Positions 1 to 11,470 of a stretch of 64,000 bases of DNA are shown piece after piece. The number at the start of each line of letters is the position of its first letter. Within the stretch, counting starts at the first letter, position 1. The stretch comes from Hyaloscypha bicolor E. Taxonomy: Eukaryota > Ascomycota > Leotiomycetes > Helotiales > Hyaloscyphaceae. The stretch is from positions 1,699,832 through 1,763,831 of the forward strand of contig NW_020194512.1 of the NCBI RefSeq assembly GCF_002865645.1. The letters run 5' to 3'. A program made the position numbers and the translations under genes. The notes under the pieces are model-generated. The model was not told the DNA's origin. It did no database searches and saw only the letters and a list, made by a program, of their open reading frames with translations.

Positions 1-28
1 GCACGAGCAGGGTTACACTTCGCTCCAA

Positions 29-3000
29 ATGATTGGCCCTGCGTGAGTGTTTCAAGACAAGATACCACCCCACCCCCCCTTCCCTTTTCCAACCCTCGCA
101 ATCGCTCCCGCCCCAACATACTGTAACATCGCATTCTCGTCGTTCCCTCCTCCATCTGCGCCTGGTTCCCCCGCCCCAGCCAGCTTCCTCGACCTATTCT
201 CGCGTGCCGCCTGCACCTCTGCACCTACACCTACACCTGCACCTGCACCGGCACCTGCGCCTGCCGCCGAGGGGCCTGAAAGTTGTTGACCCGTGAAGGG
301 GCCAACTCGCACCTTGCGACCAAGGCAGTCAGTCATCGACTTCCGCCCCAACATCCGGAAGAAACTCCATCCACCAGCAAGCTCTGAATCTCGACAACGC
401 CCAGCTGAGGAGCGACAGCTTCCCAGCCTCGTCTTTGACCGCATCGATTCGATCGCTGGCCGATAAACGCTCCTTCACCTCCGGCACCCCTCCCTCCACA
501 CCATCAGCCACGGTAATCCAGTATCCCACCAACAACGCCGTTGATCTCATCTCAATAATCCGTGACAGGCGCGACCGAGCACCGCGAAACAACCTACATT
601 CCCCAACATTCATTGCGCAAGCCGATTGCGGCAATGAGCGTCATGCTTCAGACCCCTTCGCGGGCTTCAACAGCCTCCTCCTCCTCCTTCCAGCCAGTCT
701 CCCGCCAGAACACAATGTCGTCGCACGATGGGGGAAGGTCTGTCCGACAGTCGAAGCGTTATTCGATGACCACTCTGTATCTGTCTATGTCGGCAAATGA
801 GAAAGACTTGGAAATTGAAGATGATTTGGCAAAGGGTATGGATTATTCCCATCGGAGGAGTTCGAGTACACCTGCTAACATGCCTCCAAGCCCAGAAAAT
901 ACTTCGGGACCTGAAGTCCAAGATCTCCTCACAATCGAAGAAGAATTTCGTTCTGGAGAAGGATGTTAGATATCTAGACTCTCGTATTGCGTTGTTGATT
1001 CAGAATCGGATGGCCCTGGAAGAGGTCTGTAGCGAATTCCCAATTCCCAGTCCTCTGTACACGGCGCTGACAGTAAACAGCAAAATGAAGTGGCAAGCCA
1101 CCTCGAAGATGCTGCAGATCTGCAAGAGGGGTTCTTTCCAAATGACGAAAAGACTCAGAAATACGGCAACCTACTCTTCCTCTTACAATCCGAGCCCCGA
1201 CACATCGCACACCTTTGCCGTCTAGTCACGATGGCTGAGATCGACTCCCTCCTCCAAACTGTCATGTTTACAATCTACGGGAACCAATACGAAAGCCGTG
1301 AAGAACATTTACTTCTGACCATGTTTCAGGTACAACCAAGCACCCTTTCAAGCCCGGTGGGCAATGCTTACTTCGTTTTAACTAGTCCGTCTTGACATAT
1401 CAATTCGACAACACCCCCGAATACTCTTCACTCCTCCGAGCAAATACCCCTGTTTCACGAATGATGACAACCTACACCCGGCGAGGCCCTGGGCAGAGCT
1501 ACCTCAAGACAGTGTTAGCTGATCGCATAAACGGATTGATTGAATTAAAGGATCTGGATCTCGAAATCAACCCACTGAAGGTCTATGAGAGAATGATTGA
1601 GCAGATTGAGGAAGACACCGGGAACCTGCCAGCCTCTCTACCAAAGGGAGTTACTGCCGAGCAAGCCGCAGAGAATGCGCAAGTGCAGGCCATTATTGAG
1701 CCAAGACTTACCATGCTTATGGAAATTGCCAATGGATTCCTCACCACGATCATTGACGGGCTGGAGGAAACACCTTACGGAATTCGGTGGATTTGCAAAC
1801 AAATCAGAAGTTTGACGAAGCGGAAATACCCAGATGCAAACGATCAAGTTATTTGTACCTTGATTGGGGGCTTCTTCTTCCTCCGGTTCATCAATCCCGC
1901 CATTGTCACCCCAAAATCATACATGCTCATCGACGGAACACCGGCAGAAAGACCACGGAGGACGCTGACCTTGATTGCGAAGATGCTTCAAAATCTTGCA
2001 AACAAGCCGTCATATGCCAAAGAGCCCTACATGGCCAAACTACAGCCGTTCATTCAACACAACAAGGAGCGGGTTAACAAATTCATGCTGGACCTGTGTG
2101 AAGTGCAAGATTTCTATGAGAGCCTTGAGATGGACAACTACGTCGCCCTTTCAAAGAAGGATTTGGAGCTCTCCATCACCCTGAACGAGGTTTACGCAAC
2201 GCATGCTTTACTGGAAAAACACAGTGCCGAGTTGAACAGGGACGAAAATTCTCATCTGGCAGTCATTCTGAACGATCTGGGCCCCGCCCCGGCACAGTTA
2301 CCACGAAAGGAGAACAGAGCAATCAATTTGCCTCTGTTCAGCAAGTGGGAGACAGCAATCGATGATCTGACGGCAGCGCTCGACATAACGCAAGAAGAGG
2401 TTTATTTCATGGAAGCTAAATCTACATTTGTGCAGATTATGCGTTCTATACCAACAAATAGTGCAGTTGCCCGAAGACCTCTTCGGCTTGAGCGAGTTGC
2501 GGACGCCGCGGCAACATCTCGCAATGATGCTGTTATGGTGAGGAAGGGTATCCGAGCGATGGAACTTCTTAGCCAGTTACAAGAACTTCAAGTGATTGAC
2601 AAGTCTGACCAGTTCAGTCTCCTCCGAGACGAGGTTGAGCAAGAACTACAGCATCTCGGGTCCCTCAAAGATGGGGTGATCGTGGAGACACAAAAGCTGG
2701 AAGAAGTTTTCAAGACGATCAGAGATCACAACACCTATCTGGTAGGTCAATTGGAGACCTATAAGAGCTACCTTCACAACGTTCGAAGCCAAAGCGAAGG
2801 CACCCGGAGAAAACAGCAGAAACATCAAGTTCTGGGCCCATACAAGTTCACACACCAAGCTTTAGAGAAGGAGGGCGTCATCCAGAAGAGCAATGTGCCG
2901 GACAATAGACGAGCGAATATCTATTTCAATTTCACAAGTCCTTTGCCGGGGACATTTGTTATTTCACTGCATTACAAAGGTATGATCTTCTGCTTATGTT

Positions 3001-3195
3001 ACGTACGGCAGGACAAAAATTTGACAATTCGTAGGACGAAATCGTGGACTTCTAGAGCTTGACCTGAAGCTCGATGATCTGCTTGAGATGCAAAAGGATA
3101 ACCAAGAAGATCTTGATCTTGAATACGTTCAGTTCAATGTCCCGAAAGTTTTAGCTCTCTTGAACAAACGCTTCGCACGGAAGAAAGGATGGTGA
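29..3195 (+). CDS. gapA: Ras GTPase-activating protein, Sar1/Gap1/GapA type (RasGAP + RasGAP_C)
   Basis: Spliced gene. Exons I infer: 29-42, 329-512, 580-835, 891-1024, 1081-1329, 1386-2979, 3035-3195, giving 863 aa in one frame; the stop is TGA at 3193. The last five exons (from 580) are well supported: splice sites are GT-AG and phases match. The catalytic RasGAP domain covers about residues 235-590, with an arginine-finger segment LLRANTP (Arg ~297) and the FLRFINPA motif at ~444-451. A RasGAP_C region (IQGAP-type C-terminus) follows at ~665-860 and ends in RFARKKGW. The N-terminal ~190 residues are Ser/Thr/Pro-rich and low complexity. By family knowledge the protein stimulates GTP hydrolysis on Ras and so limits Ras/MAPK and cAMP signalling in polarity and conidiation; it acts at the plasma membrane or cortex. 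The N-terminus is uncertain. Frame 2 stays open to base 1, so the gene could begin outside the window, while the in-frame ATG at 634 is the conservative start. The symbol is by inferred orthology to Aspergillus gapA / S. pombe gap1. Confidence 0.93.
43..328 (+). other. Putative long 5' intron or 5' UTR of the RasGAP gene
   Basis: A perfect GTGAGT donor follows a short ATG exon at 29-42. An AG at 327-328 restores an open frame (297-512) that reads as a Ser/Thr-rich fungal N-terminus and joins, across a 67-nt intron 513-579, to the conserved part of the protein. At 286 nt it is much longer than the other introns (55-67 nt), so this segment could instead be 5' UTR. Open frames at 33-296 and 47-289 inside it are proline-rich by-products of C-rich DNA and are not called. 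Confidence 0.45.
207..270 (+). repeat. Imperfect CACCTR hexanucleotide tract
   Basis: About nine degenerate copies of a CACCTG/CACCTA hexamer lie in the leader or first intron of the RasGAP gene. Length is a multiple of three per unit, so variants would not shift frame if it were translated. No function is visible. Confidence 0.75.
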
Positions 3196-4712
3196 TATCC
3201 TGTTCGAAATGTGTGCCAGTCGGCATCAAACCGGTCCGACGTGTGAGGCGGCCGTTGCCGGCTTTAGGGGTCTTGAGATGACCGATGAAATACTTTTCTG
3301 GCGGGTTGGCAATGCCGTGTTGCTTCAATATTACATTTGGTGGTCGGTCGCTCGAATTGGCGTAAGTGGAGTTGTCGAATGGTTCGATCTATACCTTTCT
3401 CCCTACTTTTTGCATTGGTTCAAATATCCTTGTCTTAATCGATGGCGACTGTGCTTGGAAGTCTGTTACGTCGTCTTTGGACTGAGTGAAAACTATGTCT
3501 TGCTGGTCCGGGGCATGATTGTGGAACAATCTAAGACAGTACAGGATGAAATGGTTGGCTAATTGGAGGCCAAAGAGGCGGAGGCGTACGAGTTATGGGT
3601 TGGTGGACTTTATACACGGCTTTGCGAATGGTTGGGGGCGGAGGTCGGGGTTTATGCTTTCATACGGCATGGGGAACGGTTATGTGAAGTCTTGGGAGGA
3701 TTTACGTGTAATATCATGAACGAGTAACCATATTGGTCTCGCGATGGGGAACTAGCCTTGAATCCGATGATTGGCCTCGCCATGTCTGCGGATGCCCGTT
3801 GCTGTCTTGATGGCGGTTTCCTCGCAACTTTTCAGCTGCAGACATTGTTTGAGCCTCTGTTTTGCAGAGGATCTATTTTGATTATTGGGCGGCACACTCT
3901 TCTGTAGTTCTGAAGAGGTTGGATTGGATCGTAAAATGTTGCTGAAATCCTTATGGGGGCTAAAGGCTAGCTTCCCCATGGGGATGGCATTGATTTTATC
4001 TGGACATTACGTCTTTCTCTAGCACACTCCGATGGAGGCATTCTCATGTGCAAGGAGGGGTAGGTTGGGTATCTCACATCGCCCAAACCATCGAAATTGA
4101 AGAGCCAAACAACTCTTTCCATCTATATCTTCCTGGTTGCCTCTCCGAAAATCGTACTACTATTTCAATCTGCATTGCCTTCCATCTCGCGTTCGAGCAT
4201 GGACTCTGCCATTGTTCAGATCAAAAAGCCCGTCGACTCGAACGCTGATGTCCTGCTGCCTGTCTTTCGATCATCAGCCACAATCAGTGGGCTGGCGAGA
4301 CTTTCAACCGGTTTGACCTGGGCTCTTCTCTCTAGCAACTCTCCCTAATCAATACGGCATACCACTAAAGTCGAGCACTCCAGTGCCAAACGCCAAACGC
4401 ACTGGCAAGAATGAGTCTATAGTCGATTCGAGCAAGGACTATGATTCAACGAAGCCTGGATCGCCGCGTGGACTGGGCTTGAGATCTTCCTTAGCCCATT
4501 TGTTCTGTCTCTTCTCTATTTGAGGGAGAATAAGGCTTTGGGTGTGGCCATGACTTTGGGTAACTTTGTCCGTGCTGGGGAGGCAATCGCGACTTTGAAG
4601 GGCGAAACGGAAGGGCCCAATAGGAAACACCTCCCCCAACCATTCTCCTGGCCCGGATTGGACCTCTTGGCATCTTCCCTTCTTCTCGAGGCTAAGTTGA
4701 GAGACTCAGAGT
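3196..4712. other. 3' UTR of the RasGAP gene and gene-poor flank
   Basis: Normal-GC, non-RIP DNA. The first ~550-700 bases are T/G-rich and look like a fungal 3' UTR. The longest open frames (117 aa at 3209-3562 plus; 83 aa at 4097-4348 plus; 72 aa at 4516-4734 minus; 64 aa at 4520-4714 plus) have no recognisable domain, no conserved start context and overlap each other on both strands, so I do not call them genes. 4140-4350 and 4500-4710 have slightly coding-like composition and could be a decayed gene, but nothing identifies it. Confidence 0.6.
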
Positions 4713-5121
4713 AAATAAGAGATACTAAAAACATGAGTTATGAACGTTTTATAATTACTTATCAAATGTATTTAACTTTAAATATATAGAATAGAGTACG
4801 GAGTTATATTGCTAGGGCTAACGAGTGAGGTATTGCTTTCATAACTAAACCCGAATATAATAGTAGTACTATTCTTTTATTAATAAGCCCGCTCTAAGTA
4901 ACTCAATATTATTAGGTTTTCTGCTTCTTTTCGAGACTAATTTTGCTTCAATTATAATAAAAGCAATAAAATTATAATATCTAATTAAATAAAAGGAAAT
5001 ATTTGAATTATTTCTAAATAATTAATTTAATTATTAAATTGTCTCTAATACTAATTAATAAGTAATATAATAAAAAAGTATATTTTAGTACTTTAATAGC
5101 CCTTTTATAATTCTGATTATT
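4713..5121. other. AT-rich unclassified edge segment
   Basis: RIP-like sequence between the unique left flank and the first GypD LTR. I see no match to the other families in the window and no coding trace. Confidence 0.6.
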
Positions 5122-5297
5122 TATTATAAATATAATATTTAGGGCTTAAAAAGTAAAATAAAAGATTCTTTATAAAAATAATTTAAAGCTAAAAAAAAGA
5201 AAACTAGAATATAGGAAGCTATAAGGAAATATATATATCTTATAATATACTAGTTTATAAGGAATTTAGCTTTCTAAATATTTCAAATATATTTCTT

Positions 5298-5400
5298 TAA
5301 TAAAATATAAGTAATAAAATATAAGTAATAAAATATAAGTAATAAAATATAAGTAATAAAATATAAGTAATAAAATATAAATAATAAAATATAAGTAATT
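5298..5400. repeat. 14-bp tandem array (AATAAAATATAAGT)n
   Basis: About seven nearly perfect copies of a 14-bp unit just inside the LTR of GypD copy 1. The aligned part of GypD copy 2 (near 57060) has no array, so the expansion happened in this copy, probably after RIP had simplified the sequence. Confidence 0.9.
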
Positions 5401-7167
5401 ATATTAAGTAATTATATTAGCTAATAAGATTAAAAACTAAATTATAATATTATTTTTATTTTTAAAATAAGCTTATTTTTAAGCTTTATAAAAACTATTA
5501 ATTTATTTAATTTTATATTATTTTCTTTTTTAAAATAAACTAATATTTTAAATATAAATATTATATATAAAAGATAAAAATCTTTAATATATAACCTAAA
5601 AATATTTATTATTATTTCTATATAATTTCGAATAAATCTAATTTTTTATATAATTTAACTAATATTATAGGTTTTATAAAAATTCTAATATATTAATATT
5701 ATTATTATAAAAGCTTTATAAAATTAGAGAATTATTATTTAATATTAAAGCTAGATATTATACTAGATTCTTATTTTAATTAATTTACTAAATTCTGTAT
5801 TTTAATTTATTTTTTATTAGTTTAATTATAATTATTTAATATTATATTTTTATTTATTATTTTCTAGTATTAATAAAAGTAGTTCCGGGTTTATTTAACT
5901 TAATAAAGAATTCTAAGAATTCTTTTATAGCTTCTTTATATAAAAGACTAGATATATTTTTTTAAAGTTTTTAGTAATTTTTAAAAAAACAAATAATTGT
6001 ATTTTTCTAAAATCTCAAATAAATTCTTTATTTAATTACTTAATTTCCGGTTCAAATAATTAGATTTCTAGTATTTTATAATAACTTATATTTTATTTCT
6101 GATTTTAAAATTAATTAAATAATTATATTTATTAGTTTATATTATATATTATTTCTATATTTATTTTATATAACTTTAAGTAAATTATTATAATTCATAT
6201 AATTAATTTACTAATACTTTGGTTTTATTTCTATTTAGCTTCTTTTTAAATAAGCTAGCTTTAATAAAGAAATTCTAGTTTAGAGAAATAGAAGACTTAT
6301 AATTCTTTTTAGTTATAAATAAAAACTAGTTAATAATTTTATATTAAAAAAAAGTTTATTAATAATTTATTTAATAATAATTAATATATAAATATAATCT
6401 TTAATTAAAGTACTAATTAATAATTTCTATTTATTTATTTAAAAGTAATTAGTTATTAAAAGCTTAAGCTTAATACTAATTCTTATATAAAATTTGCTTT
6501 AAAAATCGAATATAAATTAAAGTTTTTAATTTAATATAATTATTTAATATATTATATAAAATAAAAATAAAAGTATTACCTATTTAATTATAATTATATT
6601 TTATATAAAAATAGTAATTAGATATTTAAATAATTAATTTATAAATATAATAATTATATTATTATTATTTTTTATTTTTTAAATAATTCTTAAAATTTAT
6701 AATAATATATTACTAGAAAGAAATAAAATAAATTAGGCTTTTTATTTCTTATAAATATAATAATTACTATAGTATTAATTAATATTTTTACTTATAAATA
6801 GCTAGTAATATTATTTTTTAAATAATTAATAAAGCTTTATATATTTAAGGTATTTAAAAAGAAATTTATTATATATTTTATAAATTAAAATAATTTATAA
6901 AAATAATTCGGGATTTATTTTATTTTTTATAATATAAAGTCTTTTATAATATAAAAAAAGATTATTTTATAATATTTAAATATTATTTTTATTTTAAGTT
7001 ATTATATATAGCTTTTCTAAATCTAGTAATATATAATTAGTTTATAAAATTCTATTTACTAATTAGAAGCTATTATATTTAATAAGAGCTTTTAATAATA
7101 GTTTTATAAAAGTAATTATAATAGAGGCTATTAAAGCTTTTAAAAAAATACTTTTTTTTAAAGAAAT

Positions 7168-7344
7168 TATATCTTTAATAAAAATATATATCTTTAATAA
7201 AAATATATATCTTTAATAAAAATATATATCTTTAATAAAAATATATTATATCTTTAATAAAAATATATATCTTTAATAAAAATATATATCTTTAATAAAA
7301 ATATATATCTTTAATAAAAATATATATCTTTAATAAAAATATAT
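7168..7344. repeat. 19-bp tandem array (ATCTTTAATAAAAATATAT)n
   Basis: Nine copies of a 19-bp unit, one with a small insertion, inside the pol remnant of GypD copy 1. In GypD copy 2 the matching place near 58970 has one unit (CTCTAATAGAAATATTC). It is a local slippage or unequal-exchange expansion, not a CRISPR: there are no distinct spacers. Confidence 0.9.
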
Positions 7345-7814
7345 TTCTTTAAAAAGTTTTTAATATATATTTAATTTTTAGAACTGAATTCCGAATTAAA
7401 TAAGCCGACTTTATAAAATATTATTATAAGCTATAAATTATAGCTATAAATTATAAATAATCTCTAAATTAATTTTATTACTAAAAAGAAATATTTAAGT
7501 TTATAACTTCTTTTTAATTTGTTTTTAAATATTTATTTTATTTTATTTTTATAATAAAGTATTTATTTATTTATTTAATTTTTTTTAAAATAATATATAA
7601 ACTTAAAATAATAATAAAATAAAAGCTTAGCCTATTTAATTTATTAAAAAAAAAGCCTTTTAATAATTATAAAGTATTTTAAAATATAATAATTAGAATA
7701 AATCTTAAAGGAAGTATTTTAAAGACTTTTTAGTTTAGTTTTTATTTTTCTAATATTTATATTATAATAAATATTTTATTATTATATATATTATAATTAA
7801 GCTTTATTAGAAAT

Positions 7815-8090
7815 TATAAAACATTAAAATAAATTAGTAAATTATAAAACTATAATATTAAATTTAGTATAAAACTAATCTTTATTTCTTTTATAAGATT
7901 CAGGAAAGCTTTCTCTAAATAAAAGGCCCTAATAATATATATATAATTAGTAATTTATAAGTTTAATACTTATAATATAAATAATAATTAGTTATAATAT
8001 TAAAGGGCTATTAATCTCTCTAATTAATACTTGTAATATTCGAGATTTATTATATATTTTTAAGTTATATATAATTCTATATATATTATA
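7815..8090 (-). repeat. GypA copy 1 3' LTR
   Basis: Matches the inverse of the GypA LTR at 25912-26210 and the direct copies at 37895-38192 and 53551-53848. It is 276 bp instead of ~298 because of a ~22-bp deletion near its outer end. Ends TATA...TATA are explained by TG...CA after RIP. Confidence 0.85.
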
Positions 8091-8868
8091 ATTATATTTC
8101 TTTTCTAGGATCTTATTTCTAAGATTTATTAATTTATTCTAGTAAATATTTAATTAATTATTTAATTGAAATAAACTTCTAATATTTTAGAAAGTAGTTT
8201 TACTAATATAATCTAAATAATAGATATAAAAATCATTTAATTAAATTAGAACTAAATAAGTAAAAAAAAAGTAATTATATTTCAGATATAAAAACTAGCT
8301 AGTAATTATAATTTCATTTAAGATTTAAGTATTCTAATTAGCTTAATTTAAAATACTAAAGTATTATTTTATAAAATTAATAAAATTTATTAGATCTTAT
8401 ATTAGAATAATCTAAATAGCTATATAAAAAGAATTTAATAAAATATTTATATAAGAAACTTATATAAATATTTCTAAGGTCCTAAAAATTATTTATAGAC
8501 TTCTAGAAATATATATTAATTAGTTATACTAATTACTAATTAAAACTAGTATAAAAACTAGTAATTAATTCAGGTAATTCTTTGTTTCTATAAAAGAACC
8601 TTTTTATATTATTATATATTCTCTTTTTTTCTAATAATTATATATATAATAACTTCTTTTATTATTATTTTCTAGTTTTTTTTTGGCTTTTTTTTTAAAG
8701 TTTTCTTTAATTATTTTTAATTATTTCTATAATATCTTTTGGTTTTATTATTTACTAATATAATTATAAATATAAAAGTAATCTTATAATCTCTTTTATT
8801 ATTATTAATAAATACTTAAAATATTTCAAGTATTTATTTATTAATTTCTTTATCTTATTATTAGTATA

Positions 8869-9154
8869 GCTATTCCTTTGGGAGTTACGTATATAGTTAC
8901 GGGATACGGGATACGGGATATGGGCAATGGGACATGGGTAATGGGATATAGGATACGGGATATGGCTATATGACCTCGCATCCTATTAGTAACTCGACTA
9001 GTAGACTAGACCCCTTTAGGCTTAGTAGATTTAGGGATTATATATTAATACCACGATACTGCGATCCTTATTTCTAAACAATAACTTTACTAACTAATAT
9101 AACTAGTATTTCCATACCTATATAATAGTACTATATATTACTAGTAAACTAATA
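8869..9154 (+). repeat. Cop1 5' LTR
   Basis: 286 bp. It is the direct counterpart of 22186-22495 and, inverted, of 40014-40358, 46099-46393 and ~48135-48398. It keeps many more CpA/TpG and GC sites than the 3' LTR. It contains about eight degenerate copies of a GGGATAYGG-like unit at 8896-8965. Confidence 0.9.
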
Positions 9155-9930
9155 CTAATTAGTTTGTATATATAGATCAGAGAAGATTTTAGATTAATCC
9201 TAAAAGTATTCGGTAGCCTAAGACAAATCTAGTTTATTCTATATTAAAGGGGGGAACTACTTATTAACTTTACAAAAGCATTCGGTAGCCTATAGAGAAG
9301 ATATCTAGCTCTTGCTAATTAATAAGCAGTTAGCCATTTGACTATCTATCTATTTAACTTCTACTATCCTTCAAAACCAACTTCTTTTGGCCCCAAGACT
9401 ACCTTCTTGGAAACTATCTTTTCTACTTATATAATACCCGTATTTACGGGAACCCCTCTCCGGAATATATGCCCTGCATATACCCTTAAAGCTCTTTAAC
9501 TACTACTTCGATTTTACTATTAAATCGAGTCCTTCGAGCTTTAGACCCTCCCGGAATCGTAATATTTCACTTCCTAAATTTCTTATTATAGACGAAATAT
9601 TTAAGGGCGAAATATTTACTTTAATATCCTACCAGGCATCTGGCATCTGAACCAGGCATCTGGCATCTTAACCACCAGATATCTGGTATCTCAATAACTA
9701 GGTATCTGGTATCTCAACCAGGCATCTCAACCAGGCATCTCAACCAGGCATCTGAACCAGGCATCTGGCATCTCAACCAGGCATCTAAACTGGGCATCTG
9801 GCATCTGAACCAGGCATCTGGACACCTTTACCACCGAACCCTTTCCACGAACCTACTACGAACTACCTTACCTTCGAACCCCTCCTGCTATGAACCACAT
9901 ATATATACTGGGAAGAACCTGAACTCGGTT
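9155..9930 (+). other. Cop1 untranslated leader
   Basis: Between the 5' LTR and the first plausible gag ATG (~9934, MDTNEGKEL-like). The same leader, inverted and much more mutated, is seen in the other Copia copies at ~45250-46098 and ~47280-48134. It retains normal-looking C-rich stretches (9360-9960) and the minisatellite listed separately. Confidence 0.7.
9630..9835 (+). repeat. CAGGCATCTGGCATCT minisatellite in the Cop1 leader
   Basis: About 15 CATCT-type units arranged as alternating 13-bp (CAACCAGGCATCT) and 21-bp (with an added GGCATCTG) repeats. The leader of the Copia copy at ~47385-47445 holds only a few degenerate units, so the array is expanded in Cop1. Most units are not RIP-mutated. 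Confidence 0.9.
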
Positions 9931-10549
9931 TAGTATGGATACTAACGAGGGAAAGGAACTAATTAAGAAATAGGAGAATGGTATTAATCCGGTAACTATA
10001 ATAAAGGCTAAACTTCAGGAATATATAACTACTAAGATATATTAGTATATCTTATATAGGAAGAGTAATAATAATCTATAGGATCTATTCCAGGATAACT
10101 TTAAAAACTTTAATACTATAGTATATAGCCTAATTAATTATATACTCATATAAAATCTTTGAGCTCAACTTTAGTATAATAGTATCTATATTAAATAGAA
10201 CTATAGAAACCTTACTATTATATAATTCTTTATTAATCTTACCTAAAAAGAAATAAAGAATATATAAAATAAAGCTAATATTATTAATAATAATCTAATT
10301 AGAATAGATCTTTTTTAGAGACCTATTATATTAGTTTATCTTACTCTAAATAGAACTAGATATAAGAGAACTAAATAATCTCAGTTAAGAAATCAAGCTA
10401 TTTATTTACCTTTTCTAAATTAAGGCTATTTACTACTTCTATTTTTACTACTATTAGTATTACTACTAAACCCGAATTACTATTAATTAGTACTTACTAT
10501 TTTTACTAGAAAGCTTATTAGAGAAGTAGTAAAGATATTATAAAGTATT

Positions 10550-10836
10550 TAATAGTAAGATAATATATAAGTAGTTAAGGTAAGTAAGCTATAGAGTAAT
10601 ACTTATAAGTATAACTAATTCTAAGAATTAATTCTAATAAAAGACTAATTAATATCCCTTTCTAAAACTAGAAGTATCTCCCTATATATTCCCTAGTATT
10701 TAGTTAAGTATATAAAGCCTTTTACTTAACTAGGAAATATAAGCTAATATAATTCATATAATTCTAATTATAAGCTTTACCTAAAATAGGGAACTAGATC
10801 TATAATATCTAATATCTATTTATATATTATTATATA
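10550..10836 (-). repeat. GypC LTR (low-coordinate, 3')
   Basis: 287 bp, ~90% similar to 17416-17701 by eye, differing mainly by C/T and G/A changes. Begins TAATAGTAAG and ends near ATTATTATATA. Confidence 0.85.
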
Positions 10837-11389
10837 TACCTATTATATTAACTTCCTCTCTAGGCTCTTATTTATAAGAGGCCTGAAAAAACTATAAATA
10901 GCTTTATAAATAATCTCCTAAAACTTTTCCGGCTATTAATTCTTCCCAAAAACTTCCTATAATTACCCTATTATTATATTAGATAATGGAATTAAGAATA
11001 TAATTTACTAATCTTACCTAATTAACTTATAAATTACCTTTAGTAATTCCTTCTTATAAAAATAATATAGATATAGTATATATTATTAGATATAAAGCTC
11101 TTCCGGTCTCCTAATTAGTTTATAAATCCTAACTTAGCCTCTATTTATAAATAAATTATTACTTTATAGGCCTAAGAGCTTAGAAAAATTAATCTAATCT
11201 TCTAGTTTATTTATAAATTCCTTTTTTAGAATTTTCTAGATATTTCTAGTATAGAACTAGTTCTGAATTTGTAATTACTATTTAGGAAAAAAGTATTATA
11301 AAAAGGCTTTTCTTTTTCTACTAACTAATCTTCCTTTTCCTTAACTATAATACTATATCTAGCTTTTCCTTATCTCTTGTCTTTCTTCT

Positions 11390-11470
11390 TTAAGCCTTCT
11401 TTAAGCTTCTTTAAGCTTCTTTAAGCTTTATTTAAGCTTTATTTAAGCTTTATTTAAGCTTTATTTAAGT
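11390..11470. repeat. TTTAAGCTTC/TTTAAGCTTTA short tandem tract
   Basis: Seven or eight 10-12-bp units with AAGCTT cores in the 3' tail of GypC. Confidence 0.8.

Larger units (their letters stand above)
5122..7814 (-). mobile_element. GypD copy 1, 3' part (interrupted by GypA copy 1)
   Basis: Collinear with GypD copy 2 at 56889-59450, including the LTR (5122 to ~5230 matches 56889-56995), but far more heavily mutated. Orientation is minus, so this half holds the 3' LTR, the 3' tail and the end of pol. It stops at a gaaat target duplication (7810-7814) where GypA copy 1 begins, and resumes at 38193. It holds two tandem arrays that copy 2 lacks. No frame survives. Confidence 0.85.

Noticed and set aside
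33..296. Proline/histidine-rich open frames in the RasGAP leader (also 47-289 and minus 52-444, 329-634)
   Set aside because: By-products of C-rich repeat DNA; overlapping frames on both strands, no domain.
3209..3562. 117-codon open frame after the RasGAP stop
   Set aside because: Starts 14 bases after the stop codon in 3' UTR-like T/G-rich DNA; no recognisable domain.
7168..7344. Regular short repeats resembling a CRISPR array
   Set aside because: Units are contiguous with no unique spacers, AT-only, inside a fungal retrotransposon.
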